Under the pieces are notes generated by a model. It was not told where the DNA came from. It was given only the letters and a program-made list of their open reading frames with translations, and searched no databases. Below, piece after piece: positions 1-7,727 of a DNA stretch of 58,701 nucleotides. Each line of letters begins with the position of its first letter. Position 1 is the first letter of the stretch. The DNA lies in NCBI RefSeq assembly GCF_900166625.1, contig NZ_LT800499.1, positions 2,974,772-3,033,472 of the forward strand. Direction: 5' to 3'. This DNA is from Halobacillus massiliensis (GTDB taxonomy: Bacteria; Bacillota; Bacilli; Bacillales; Halobacillaceae). The translations under genes and the position numbers were made by a program.

Positions 1-154
1 TTCTATCGGCGGTTCTCCTCTTTTTCGACGGTTCTTCTCTCGCTTTCGGCGCTTCTCTCCGCTCTTTCAGCCGTGCTTTTCCTTTCTATCGGCGGCTCTC
101 CTTCTTTTCGACTGTTCTTCTCCCGCTTTCGGCGCTTCTCTCCACTCTTTCAGC
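1..154. repeat. degenerate 83-bp tandem repeat
   Basis: Two imperfect copies, 1-71 and 84-154, are offset by 83 bp and differ at only a few positions. Each starts TTCTATCGGCGG and ends CTCTTTCAGC. Inside each copy, shorter blocks of about 20 bp built around TTCTC and CGGCG recur. No gene is visible here. The left edge of the window may cut the array, so its full length is unknown. It is intergenic, downstream of the yheA terminator on the minus strand. Confidence 0.7.
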
Positions 155-180
155 TCTTCCACTTTCACCAGTTTCTTTTC

Positions 181-210
181 AAAAAAAAGCTGCCCCATCA
201 AGGGCAGCTT
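181..210 (-). terminator. intrinsic terminator of yheA
   Basis: The arms AAGCTGCCC (187-195) and GGGCAGCTT (202-210) pair perfectly. On the minus strand a T-tract follows (the A-tract at 181-188). It lies just after the yheA stop. Confidence 0.85.
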
Positions 211-218
211 CAAAGTTA

Positions 219-578
219 TTATTGCTGTGGTTCTTCAGGATTACCGTAAAGCTCTTCAAGAGGCTTCGTGATAATCTTACTGATATCATTAATAACAGTA
301 TTTAAACGCTGTTCAGCTTCCATTAGTGTAGAAATTTGCGGATGCTGCTGAACAAGTTCAACTACCTGGCGAGCTTTTTCCACTTCTTCTTCAGTAATTT
401 CTTGTCCTTGCATTTGTTTTTGCTGAAGGTTGATTTGAGTTTGACGGAAATCTTCAAACATGCCTTTCGCTGCTTCATCATTCATTACAGCTTCATAAGC
501 TTCTTTTAAGCCAGTAAATTCTTCGCTTTCGCGGATTGCTTTTTCGAGATCATAGGCGTGATCATATAAGTTTGCCAT
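219..578 (-). CDS. yheA: YheA, YlbF/YmcA-family protein
   Basis: This small helical protein of 119 aa matches the UPF0342 YheA group of the YlbF/YmcA family. It begins MANLYDHAYDLEKAIRES and is rich in Glu, Gln and Lys throughout, with no membrane segment or signal. YlbF/YmcA relatives act in a complex on RNase Y-dependent mRNA processing and in development. The specific role of YheA is not established, so no activity is asserted. A clear AGGAGGT site precedes the ATG at 578. It lies beside yheB on the same strand, as in B. subtilis, with a gap of 90 bp and a strong terminator after its stop. Confidence 0.85.
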   Translation of the reverse strand: MANLYDHAYDLEKAIRESEEFTGLKEAYEAVMNDEAAKGMFEDFRQTQINLQQKQMQGQEITEEEVEKARQVVELVQQHPQISTLMEAEQRLNTVINDISKIITKPLEELYGNPEEPQQ

Positions 579-668
579 AAATAAAATGTACCTCCTAGGT
601 TTGTTCAGTGTTAAACTCCTTCCCCACTATAACAAACATCACTTATCATGTATAGGCTTATGGTCTTC

Positions 669-1802
669 TTACAGAAACAGGACGAGTATTCCCTGAAACA
701 GCCCGATGATTCCGCCTAATAATGCGCCGAGGTACGTAATCATTTTAAATTCGCGCCTCGAGATGCCAAGAACCATTTCTTCGAGTCGGCCGACATCGAA
801 TGATTCCACTTCCTCCTGCACGATTTCTGATAATTTCATGGACTGCATCATTCGATCGATCCGCTCTGCCAGCATTGCCGTTACTACAGGTATCAAGGCT
901 GGAATAAAATCAGTAATCAGCTTTGATTTAAATGGGGCTGCCCATTCTTTAATTGAAGTATTCAGCCACTGTTCCAGAGGGAGGGCTTTCGAAACGGTCT
1001 GTCTTAAAGCGGAGTGAATATGATCCTTTCCTATTTTTTGTTCATATTCGCCAACTGGCTGATTTAAGGCGGCATGCAATTCGCTTTGAAGCATTCCCTG
1101 GAGCCATTCGGTCGTTTCACGTGCGGTTACATAGCGTATAAGCACCGGGTGAACCCTGTCTATCACTCGCTCAGAGCCCATAAAAGATTGAATCATATTA
1201 CCGAGGAATCCCTGGTTCTCTAAGTAATTGTCAATCAGTGCGCCCACTTTCCATTTTCCTTCCGGACTGTTGAGAAATTCATATACTTTTTCCTGTAGAT
1301 AATAAGCAAGCTCATTTGTGCCTGCCTCTGCTTTTTTCCGCCAGTTTGCCGGCAGTACATCTTCAACTTTCTGATGACGCCATTCGTTCATGAGCTGCTC
1401 ATATCTCTGTTCGACCACTGTGTGTAAAGATTTTTCTAAAGAATCCTTATCTACAGTAAGATTCACTTTTTCAAGTGTGTTTTTTAGGCTTTCTGGAGAT
1501 GATAATAACTTTTCAACTTCTCTTTGGGCGAAGCTGGTTAATTTGTTTTGAAAATTTGTTCCTTCTATGTTTTTCTTAAGCCCTTCAGCTGTCAGTAAGT
1601 GTTCGACAACCGTTCGTCCCATTTGTTTTGCCAGATCGTTCTGACGCTTTGGAATAAGCCCTGGAGTAAAAGGCAAACGGAATTTCCCCATATATATGGC
1701 GCGATATGGACGAAAAAGCATCCGTATGGCTAAGGAATTCGTCAGTCCACCGATCACTGCTCCAATCGCGACCATTAGCGATATTGTTATAAATGTATTC
1801 AT
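669..1802 (-). CDS. yheB: YheB, DUF445 membrane protein
   Basis: A 377-aa protein with an N-terminal membrane segment (about residues 5-25) and a C-terminal hydrophobic hairpin-like segment (about 353-377, with GALLGGIIGLFQG). A long helical middle part, rich in charge, lies between them. This is the layout of the DUF445/UPF0754 family, to which B. subtilis YheB belongs. The early motif KRQNDLAKQMGRTVVEHLLT is typical of the family. The function is unknown, though the B. subtilis relative is linked to sporulation-stage expression. It is upstream of yheA on the same strand, and the pair is conserved in Bacillus. Start at ATG 1802. Confidence 0.85.
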   Translation of the reverse strand: MNTFITISLMVAIGAVIGGLTNSLAIRMLFRPYRAIYMGKFRLPFTPGLIPKRQNDLAKQMGRTVVEHLLTAEGLKKNIEGTNFQNKLTSFAQREVEKLLSSPESLKNTLEKVNLTVDKDSLEKSLHTVVEQRYEQLMNEWRHQKVEDVLPANWRKKAEAGTNELAYYLQEKVYEFLNSPEGKWKVGALIDNYLENQGFLGNMIQSFMGSERVIDRVHPVLIRYVTARETTEWLQGMLQSELHAALNQPVGEYEQKIGKDHIHSALRQTVSKALPLEQWLNTSIKEWAAPFKSKLITDFIPALIPVVTAMLAERIDRMMQSMKLSEIVQEEVESFDVGRLEEMVLGISRREFKMITYLGALLGGIIGLFQGILVLFL

Positions 1803-1957
1803 ATTAACCCCTCATTTCACTACATGCACTGAAATCCATTATAGATGAATCTTTTCCCCTAAGCCAATAGGAAATGCATCCTCTCCATTACCAGCCAATA
1901 ATTGCCTTATTTGTTTAAGGGCTTGTCGAAAATAATAGGAATAAGGAGGTGATTTAT

Positions 1958-2116
1958 ATGGACAAAAAAGATAACAAAGTAGCAGAAGGTAAGGACCGCT
2001 TTGAACTCGATATCGATCGAATGATCAATGAAGGGATGGCAGGCGGCAGACCTGTAGCAACAAGAGGCCGTGAGCAAATTGAGGAAGCACATCCCATTCC
2101 TGAACAGGAAAAATAA
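1958..2116 (+). CDS. small acidic hypothetical protein
   Basis: A 52-codon ORF, MDKKDNKVAEG... ending ...HPIPEQEK. An excellent AAGGAGGTG site (1943-1951) stands 6 nt before the ATG, and a strong hairpin lies straight after the stop. Together these make it a credible gene despite its size. The protein is hydrophilic, with a central RMINEGMAGGRPVATRGR patch and no membrane segment. I do not recognise a named family. Small proteins of this type in Bacillaceae are often sporulation-related, but nothing here proves that. Confidence 0.75.
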   Translation: MDKKDNKVAEGKDRFELDIDRMINEGMAGGRPVATRGREQIEEAHPIPEQEK

Positions 2117-2117
2117 A

Positions 2118-2150
2118 AAATGATGATGCCTCTTAAAGGCATCATCATTT
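2118..2150. terminator. bidirectional terminator
   Basis: A 14-bp perfect stem (2118-2131 with 2137-2150, AAATGATGATGCCT) with a 5-nt loop. It sits between the convergent 52-aa gene and the CsoR-family gene. It has A/T tracts on both sides and overlaps the csoR-like stop codon. Confidence 0.85.
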
Positions 2151-2430
2151 ATCTACTCTTAACAATCATACTAACAGCTTCATTAATTAATTCTTCTGCA
2201 GACTCGCCGTCTTTCTCTGCTTCCTTTATACAGGTTTCGAGGTTTTTTGCGACGATATAACCGATTGCACGATCGATCGCAGAACGAGCTGCTGAAAGCT
2301 GGGTAATGACGTCTTTACATTCTTTATCTTCTTCCATCATCTTCAACACGCCGCGTATTTGACCTTCTACACGCTTCAGTCTATTTTTCGTTTCCGGTGT
2401 GTATTCATATTTATTCTTAACGTCTGCCAC
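2149..2430 (-). CDS. CsoR/RcnR-family sensor, CstR-like
   Basis: A 93-aa all-helical DUF156 repressor: RLKRVEGQIRGVLKMMEE (residues 18-35), then KECKDVITQLSAARSAIDRA. Family members bind DNA as tetramers and release it on metal binding or cysteine modification. Copper-sensing CsoR uses Cys-His-Cys. Here Cys38 and Cys67 have the usual spacing of 29, but the histidine four residues before the second Cys is Asn63. That two-Cys, no-His set is typical of the persulfide-sensing CstR branch (and B. subtilis YrkD) rather than of a copper sensor. No sulfur-oxidation or copper gene lies beside it, so the target is unknown. ATG at 2430. Confidence 0.85.
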   Translation of the reverse strand: MADVKNKYEYTPETKNRLKRVEGQIRGVLKMMEEDKECKDVITQLSAARSAIDRAIGYIVAKNLETCIKEAEKDGESAEELINEAVSMIVKSR

Positions 2431-2542
2431 ATTCTTTCCCCCTAAACGTACTTAATAAAAATCATGTATAATATAGTAACTGTAAAGCTTAATTATATTT
2501 TATCATAATAGAAAATTTAATTGAAAAAAAAGGAGATTTAAT

Positions 2543-3436
2543 ATGTCTCTGCTTAATCAGCTAAGAAAAAATTATCCTTCTTTAATTTTAATTGAGGAAG
2601 ACAAGCCTATCGATGAGGAATCATACGAGTTGTTTCGTACGACGGAAGAAGAGATCGTTGGAATTGCACGAGATGAAATAAACAGCCGGGAACTTGATCT
2701 TTTACATATTATTCTGAAACCGTATAAGGAAGCTGGCCTTAGTTCAAAAGAGAAAGCCTGGCAAAACTTCCTTGAAAGAAAAAAGGAGGAGCTGCGGATA
2801 AAACCGCTGCCTGATAAAGTACGCTTTATTTTCTTCTCAATATCTGACGAAAATATAGAGAGAGAAGCTTTTCAGGAAGCGATGCAGGCACTCTTTCCCA
2901 ATACCATGCCTTTTATATGGAAAAATCATCATGAAGGTGCAGTTATTGAAGAATTTACGGAAGAAGGACAGGATCCCATTGCGTTCGGATCTATTGTGGA
3001 TGTGCTTATGAGTGACTTTTATACGAACATACAGCTTTATATTAGTGAGGATGTATATAATCTTAAGGAAGCTCCAGACCAATTCGCCTGGGCAGAAAAA
3101 TGCTTTTTGCTCGCTAAAAAGTATCAATCCGGTAAAGTTACGTCATTAAAAGAAGTTGTCCCTTATCTTTACATTGATGCTTTATGTAAAGAAGATCGCG
3201 ACCAATTGAAAAAGTCGCTTCTTAAAGATGTTTCGGAGGACACAGAACTACTTCAGACAATTGAAGTTTTTCTGGAATCAGGATCCAATACAACCTTAGC
3301 TGCCAAGCAGCTCTTTATGCACCGCAATAGTCTCCAATACCGTGTGGATAAATTTATTGAGAAGACAGGTGTTGATATAAAACAATTTGACCGGGCAGCG
3401 ATTATTTATTTATTACTTGCCGAACTTAATCATTAA
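2543..3436 (+). CDS. PucR/CdaR-type helix-turn-helix regulator
   Basis: A 297-aa protein whose last 60 residues form the PucR-type C-terminal HTH: LLQTIEVFLESGSNTTLAAK, then LFMHRNSLQYRVDKFIEKTG. The upstream 230 residues have no motif I can name and probably form a sensing domain. A good AAAGGAGAT site lies just before the ATG. The gene is followed by its own terminator and then by the msmX-like ATPase. In B. subtilis, yxkF, a regulator of similar type, lies near msmX, so this may be the equivalent. Whether it controls msmX is not shown by the sequence. Confidence 0.75.
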   Translation: MSLLNQLRKNYPSLILIEEDKPIDEESYELFRTTEEEIVGIARDEINSRELDLLHIILKPYKEAGLSSKEKAWQNFLERKKEELRIKPLPDKVRFIFFSISDENIEREAFQEAMQALFPNTMPFIWKNHHEGAVIEEFTEEGQDPIAFGSIVDVLMSDFYTNIQLYISEDVYNLKEAPDQFAWAEKCFLLAKKYQSGKVTSLKEVVPYLYIDALCKEDRDQLKKSLLKDVSEDTELLQTIEVFLESGSNTTLAAKQLFMHRNSLQYRVDKFIEKTGVDIKQFDRAAIIYLLLAELNH

Positions 3437-3438
3437 TC

Positions 3439-3482
3439 GACAAAGTGCACAAAGATTCTAAAAATTCTTTGTGCACTTTGTC
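3439..3482 (+). terminator. long terminator hairpin
   Basis: The inverted repeat GACAAAGTGCACAAAGA / TCTTTGTGCACTTTGTC has perfect arms of 17 bp and follows the regulator stop directly. Confidence 0.85.
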
Positions 3483-3524
3483 CATTTATTTTACCCCTCT
3501 TGTCCGATAGACTGAAATTAATCA

Positions 3525-3538
3525 AGAAAGCGATTTCA
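3525..3538 (+). promoter_or_regulatory. candidate CcpA cre site
   Basis: AGAAAGCGATTTCA matches the cre consensus TGWNANCGNTNWCA at every defined position except the first. It lies 25 bp upstream of the msmX-like ATG, a sensible place for catabolite control of a sugar-uptake ATPase. It is a pattern match only. Confidence 0.5.
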
Positions 3539-3563
3539 CACTTTCACACAGGGGGTTTCACTA

Positions 3564-4661
3564 ATGGCAGAGTTAAAATTAAAAAGCATTGATAAGATTT
3601 ATGATAAAAAAGTAAAAGCGGTAGATGATTTTAATCTACATATTGGCGATAAAGAATTTGTTGTATTTGTAGGACCATCAGGTTGTGGTAAATCTACAAC
3701 CTTACGTATGATTGCCGGTCTTGAAGAAATTAGCTCCGGAGATTTCTTAATTGATGACAAACGAATGAATGATGTAGCTCCAAAAGACCGCGATATCGCA
3801 ATGGTATTCCAAAACTATGCTCTTTACCCGCACATGAATGTATACGATAACATGGCCTTTGGTCTTAAGCTGCGTAAAATGGACAAGAAAGAAATCGAAC
3901 AGCGTGTTAACAATGCAGCTAAAATCCTAGGGCTTGAAGCTCTTTTAGATCGTAAACCGAAAGCGCTATCTGGCGGTCAGCGTCAGCGTGTTGCTCTTGG
4001 ACGTGCCATCGTACGTGATGCTAAAGTGTTCCTAATGGATGAGCCTTTATCAAACCTTGATGCAAAGCTTCGTGTTCAGATGCGTGCCGAAATTCAAAAA
4101 CTTCACCAGCGTCTGCAGACGACTACTATTTATGTAACACACGACCAAACAGAAGCGATGACAATGGCTACGCGACTTGTTGTAATGAAGGATGGAATTA
4201 TCCAGCAGGTCGGTGCGCCTAAAGAAGTATATGATAAGCCCGAAAATGTCTTCGTTGGAGGATTTATCGGGTCACCTGCCATGAACTTCTTCCACGGTAC
4301 ACTTGAGGAAGGACTTGTCAATCTTGCTGGTACTACTCTAGCCGTTCCAGAAGGAAAAATGAAAACACTTCGCGAACAAGGCTATATTGGTAAAGAAATT
4401 GTTTTAGGTGTGCGCCCTGAGGATATGCATGATGAACAGCTGTTTATCGATGCAAACTCTGATAAAACAATCAACGCAGACATTGAGGTTGCCGAATTAA
4501 TGGGAGCAGAATCCTATTTATACTCTCGCGTCGGTGATCAGGAATTTGTCGCTCGAGTAGACTCGCGTTCTGATATTCATGGCGGTGATAAAATTCAACT
4601 GGCGTTTGATATGAACAAAGCACACTTCTTCGATGCGGAAACTGAAGACCGAATTCGCTAA
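3564..4661 (+). CDS. msmX: MsmX/UgpC-type sugar ABC ATPase
   Basis: This 365-aa ATPase energises carbohydrate ABC importers from the cytoplasm. It has Walker A GPSGCGKST (37-45), signature LSGGQ (135-139), Walker B VFLMDEP (155-161), an H-loop YVTHDQTEA and the C-terminal TOBE-like regulatory domain of the MalK/MsmX group. GVRPEDMHDE, about residue 280, is typical of that domain. The gene is alone, with no permease or binding protein near it. This fits MsmX, a shared ATPase that serves several sugar importers encoded elsewhere. A GGGGG ribosome site precedes the ATG, a candidate cre site lies upstream, and a terminator follows. Confidence 0.9.
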   Translation: MAELKLKSIDKIYDKKVKAVDDFNLHIGDKEFVVFVGPSGCGKSTTLRMIAGLEEISSGDFLIDDKRMNDVAPKDRDIAMVFQNYALYPHMNVYDNMAFGLKLRKMDKKEIEQRVNNAAKILGLEALLDRKPKALSGGQRQRVALGRAIVRDAKVFLMDEPLSNLDAKLRVQMRAEIQKLHQRLQTTTIYVTHDQTEAMTMATRLVVMKDGIIQQVGAPKEVYDKPENVFVGGFIGSPAMNFFHGTLEEGLVNLAGTTLAVPEGKMKTLREQGYIGKEIVLGVRPEDMHDEQLFIDANSDKTINADIEVAELMGAESYLYSRVGDQEFVARVDSRSDIHGGDKIQLAFDMNKAHFFDAETEDRIR

Positions 4662-4670
4662 AATATGACA

Positions 4671-4702
4671 AAAAACAGCTTCCACCAGGAGGCTGTTTTT
4701 TA
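4671..4702 (+). terminator. terminator of msmX
   Basis: AAAAACAGCTTCC pairs with GGAGGCTGTTTTT through one wobble pair, with a 4-nt loop and a T-tract. Confidence 0.8.
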
Positions 4703-4750
4703 GTTTCTCTTCTATATAAGATGATAAGAACTTTTTAATAGGAAATAAAT

Positions 4751-4780
4751 AAGGAGAAAGGGCGCACCCTTTCTCCTCCT
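4751..4780 (-). terminator. terminator of the SASP gene
   Basis: GGAGAAAGGG (4753-4762) pairs with CCCTTTCTCC (4767-4776) around a 4-nt loop. It lies just past the stop of the minus-strand SASP gene, with a T-rich stretch following on that strand. Confidence 0.8.
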
Positions 4781-4790
4781 TCAAAAATTA

Positions 4791-4991
4791 TTAACGTTGT
4801 TGTCCACCGAACTGTTGTTCAGCCATTTGTACAAGACGTTTAGTGATTTCTCCACCTACAGAACCGTTAGCACGGGAAGTAGAATCAGCACCAAGTTGTA
4901 CTCCGAATTCCTGAGCGATTTCGTATTTCATTTGGTCTAAAGCTTGTTGTACACCAGGTACAAGTAGCTCGTTAGATCTGTTGTTAGCCAT
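4791..4991 (-). CDS. alpha/beta-type small acid-soluble spore protein
   Basis: A 66-aa SASP that coats and protects spore DNA and is degraded by the GPR protease on germination. The family signatures are clear: [18 protein letters not shown] (GPR cleavage region around YEIA) and [18 protein letters not shown] near the C terminus. The start at 4991 (MANNRSNE) is chosen because AGGAGGTGAGACAAAA stands directly before it. An in-frame extension 13 codons upstream would place that ribosome site inside the coding sequence. Monocistronic, with a terminator. Expression in the forespore under sigma-G is expected from the family. Confidence 0.95.
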   Translation of the reverse strand: MANNRSNELLVPGVQQALDQMKYEIAQEFGVQLGADSTSRANGSVGGEITKRLVQMAEQQFGGQQR

Positions 4992-5109
4992 TTTTGTCTC
5001 ACCTCCTGTGTGTAATTCTAGTATGATCACAGACCAATTTTTTTATCACAAAAAAACATTGGTAAATACAGGTATTTTTTTACTGAGACAAAAATGGCGT
5101 AATTAATGC

Positions 5110-6498
5110 TTAGGCATTAGGCTTGGTCATTGCTTTTGGATCTACATACTTTTCGAATTCCTCTTCTGAAAGAAGATCAAGTTCTACGGCAGTTTGTTTT
5201 AATGTCTGATTCTTTTCAAAAGCCGTTTTGGCGATTTTCGCTGCATTTTCATATCCAATGTGAGGGTTTAGTGCTGTCACAAGCATAAGGGAATCGCGCA
5301 GATACTTTTCAATCTGCTCATGGTCTGGCTCAAGCCCTGTAACACAACGTTCGTCAAAGGATACCATGCTGTCAGCTAAAAGCTGGGCAGATTGAAGGAA
5401 ATTAAAAGCAATTACCGGCTTAAATACATTCAGCTCAAAATTCCCCTGACTTGCAGCAAATCCAATCGCTGCGTCATTTCCCATAACCTGTGCCGCCACC
5501 ATTGTAATGGCTTCACTTTGTGTTGGATTTACTTTTCCAGGCATAATAGAGCTTCCAGGCTCATTTGCTGGAATAATAATTTCACCAATTCCACAGCGCG
5601 GTCCGCTTGCAAGCCAGCGTACGTCATTAGCAATTTTCATAACATCGGCTGCCAGCGCTTTTAATGCTCCATGGGTATGAACAAGTTCATCATGAGAGGT
5701 TAAAGCATGGAATTTGTTTGGTGCGGAAACAAATGAATTGCCTGTTTCCTTATTAATCTGTGCTACAACTTTCTCAGAAAAATCGACATGGGCATTCAAG
5801 CCAGTACCGACAGCTGTACCGCCAATAGCCAGTTCTTTGACGTATTGACTGCTTTCTTTAATCATATTCTCCGTTTTTTCAAGCATACGATGCCAGCCGC
5901 TGATCTCCTGGCCTAAAGTAAGTGGAGTAGCATCCTGCAAGTGTGTACGGCCGATTTTCACGATATCTTGAAACGCTTCCATTTTCTCTTTTAATGTATT
6001 CTTCAGCTGGGCAAGTGCCGGCAGCAGAACTTCTTCAACTTTACGGACAGACGCAATATGCATAGCTGTCGGATAAGTATCATTCGAACTTTGTGATTTA
6101 TTCACATCATCATTTGGATGAAGGCGAAGATCACTATTTTTTGAAGTTAAGTATTCATTACCGACATATGCGATCACTTCATTTACATTCATATTTGACT
6201 GTGTGCCGCTTCCTGTCTGCCAGACAACTAATGGGAAATGTTCATCAAGCTCTCCCTTAAGAATCTGGTCAGCTGCATGGGCAATCGCCTCAGCTTTTTC
6301 GTTTTCAAGCAGGCCAAGTTCTGCATTGGCCAAAGCTGCGCTTTTCTTTAAAACGGCAAAGCCTTCAATAACTTCTTTAGGCATTTTTTCCTTGCCGATT
6401 GGAAAGTTTTCTTTACTACGCTGGGTTTGTGCTGCCCAGTACTTATCACCAGGGACTTTTATTTCACCTAGTGTGTCCTTTTCGATACGATAACTCAT
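5110..6498 (-). CDS. fumC: class II fumarate hydratase
   Basis: A 462-aa iron-independent fumarase that interconverts fumarate and malate in the TCA cycle as a cytoplasmic homotetramer. The superfamily signature [13 protein letters not shown] is at residues 315-327 and carries the catalytic serine loop. [12 protein letters not shown] (183-194) holds the catalytic histidine, and [13 protein letters not shown] lies near residue 95. Length is standard. The ATG at 6498 follows GGGAGGATCCTC. It is a single-gene unit (called citG in B. subtilis). Confidence 0.95.
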   Translation of the reverse strand: MSYRIEKDTLGEIKVPGDKYWAAQTQRSKENFPIGKEKMPKEVIEGFAVLKKSAALANAELGLLENEKAEAIAHAADQILKGELDEHFPLVVWQTGSGTQSNMNVNEVIAYVGNEYLTSKNSDLRLHPNDDVNKSQSSNDTYPTAMHIASVRKVEEVLLPALAQLKNTLKEKMEAFQDIVKIGRTHLQDATPLTLGQEISGWHRMLEKTENMIKESSQYVKELAIGGTAVGTGLNAHVDFSEKVVAQINKETGNSFVSAPNKFHALTSHDELVHTHGALKALAADVMKIANDVRWLASGPRCGIGEIIIPANEPGSSIMPGKVNPTQSEAITMVAAQVMGNDAAIGFAASQGNFELNVFKPVIAFNFLQSAQLLADSMVSFDERCVTGLEPDHEQIEKYLRDSLMLVTALNPHIGYENAAKIAKTAFEKNQTLKQTAVELDLLSEEEFEKYVDPKAMTKPNA

Positions 6499-6813
6499 GA
6501 GGATCCTCCCTTTGTAAGTAAGCTACAGCCTAATTGTATCAATATTCTTACAAAGATTCATTACTGATTCAATGGAAACTGTCGAAAAAACTCATTTTAA
6601 AATAATCAGACTATTTAAATTTTTCTAATTATAATGTATGATAAGGACAACTTAAAGAAAGGAGGCAGAAACAGTCCGTACTACATACGCCATCTAAGGA
6701 GGGATAGTAAGTAACAGCTGTTTTTGCTTGATCTTTTCCGAAATGGGTAAATGGTTAAAAAAAGAGCCTATGGGTAGGCTCTTTTTTATGGAGAGATTTA
6801 AGGAGGGAGTTTC
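6499..6813 (+). promoter_or_regulatory. leader region with attenuator-like hairpin
   Basis: This 315-bp gap contains no convincing gene. A TATAAT box (6630-6635) is followed on the plus strand by two Shine-Dalgarno-like tracts (AAAGGAGG near 6658 and AAGGAGGG near 6696) with no start codon at a usable distance. A 13-bp perfect hairpin with a T-tract then follows (6758-6787), only 26 bp before the next ATG. Read-through of the hairpin would be needed to express the downstream phospholipase-like gene. Confidence 0.45.
6758..6787 (+). terminator. terminator hairpin inside a leader
   Basis: AAAAAAGAGCCTA (6758-6770) pairs perfectly with TAGGCTCTTTTTT (6775-6787) around TGGG. No plus-strand gene ends upstream of it, so attenuation of the gene at 6814 is the simplest reading. 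Confidence 0.65.
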
Positions 6814-7725
6814 ATGCCGAATATTTGGACACATATCATTTTTGCTGAAGACCTGTGCAGGAATTTGGGAAGAGACGATATCATCGATACTTCCAGCCGT
6901 TTTTTTTATATGGGAGCACAAGGACCCGATCCTTTGTTTTATTATAACTTCTGGCCGAAGTTATCAGACAAGGGAGTACCTGAACTCGGTACGAGAATGC
7001 ATACCGAAAACTGCGGTGCGTTTCTCCTTCAACTAATTATGGAAGGAAAGACACTAAAAAACCAATCACAAGCTTACATTCTGGGCTTTGTGAGTCATCA
7101 TATACTCGATCGAAACACACATCCTTACGTTCATTACAGGGCGGGATATAAAGATAATGACCATCAGAAGCTTGAAGTAGCTATAGATACACTTATGCTT
7201 GAGAAATACCGTAATATAGAACCATGGTCAGAACAGGTTCATTTAAAAATTCGTTTAACCAAGCCGGAAAGGAAACATATCTCAAGCTGGCTGCTGCCTC
7301 TGATCGCCAATCATTATCCTGTAAATGAACTTCCTAAAGAATACCTGTCTGGATCTTTCCGTGACATTACCATTGCCCAGAGCATCTTTTACGATCCTTA
7401 CGGCTGGAAAAAAAACTTGATCGGTGCTTATATATCTCCTTATTCCCACAGACCTATTGAAGACCCTGTTGATTATCTAAATGAAAACAAAACGGAATGG
7501 CGGCACCCTGCTACTAATGAACCTCACTATACTTCTTTCCAGGAACTTTATAAAGATTCATTAAAAGAGGCTGCCCCGCTCATGGAAGAAATTCTTTCGT
7601 ACTGGAGTTCACCGAGTACGGATGGCTGGGAAAAAATTAAATGTCTTGTAAAAAACGATTCATATGATACCGGAAAACCGCTGGCATTGAAGCTGAAAAA
7701 TGTGTATGCAGACCCTATTTTTTAA
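6814..7725 (+). CDS. zinc-dependent phospholipase C-like protein
   Basis: A 303-aa protein of the Zn_dep_PLPC family (PF00882 type). The N-terminal MPNIWTHIIFAED carries the first metal-ligand His. The FMGAQGPDP-like segment (residues 32-40, YMGAQGPDPLF) and ILGFVSHHILDRNTHPYVHY (about 90-109) carry clustered His and Asp residues expected to bind zinc. There is no signal peptide, so it is probably cytoplasmic, and the physiological substrate is unknown. AAGGAGGGAGTTTC precedes the ATG. It converges on the MFS gene, with a 2-bp gap between the stops. Confidence 0.8.
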   Translation: MPNIWTHIIFAEDLCRNLGRDDIIDTSSRFFYMGAQGPDPLFYYNFWPKLSDKGVPELGTRMHTENCGAFLLQLIMEGKTLKNQSQAYILGFVSHHILDRNTHPYVHYRAGYKDNDHQKLEVAIDTLMLEKYRNIEPWSEQVHLKIRLTKPERKHISSWLLPLIANHYPVNELPKEYLSGSFRDITIAQSIFYDPYGWKKNLIGAYISPYSHRPIEDPVDYLNENKTEWRHPATNEPHYTSFQELYKDSLKEAAPLMEEILSYWSSPSTDGWEKIKCLVKNDSYDTGKPLALKLKNVYADPIF

Positions 7726-7727
7726 CA

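Noticed and set aside
6751-6777. An 8-codon mini-ORF entering the hairpin before the phospholipase-like gene
   Set aside because: There is no ribosome site at the right distance, so I do not call it a leader peptide.
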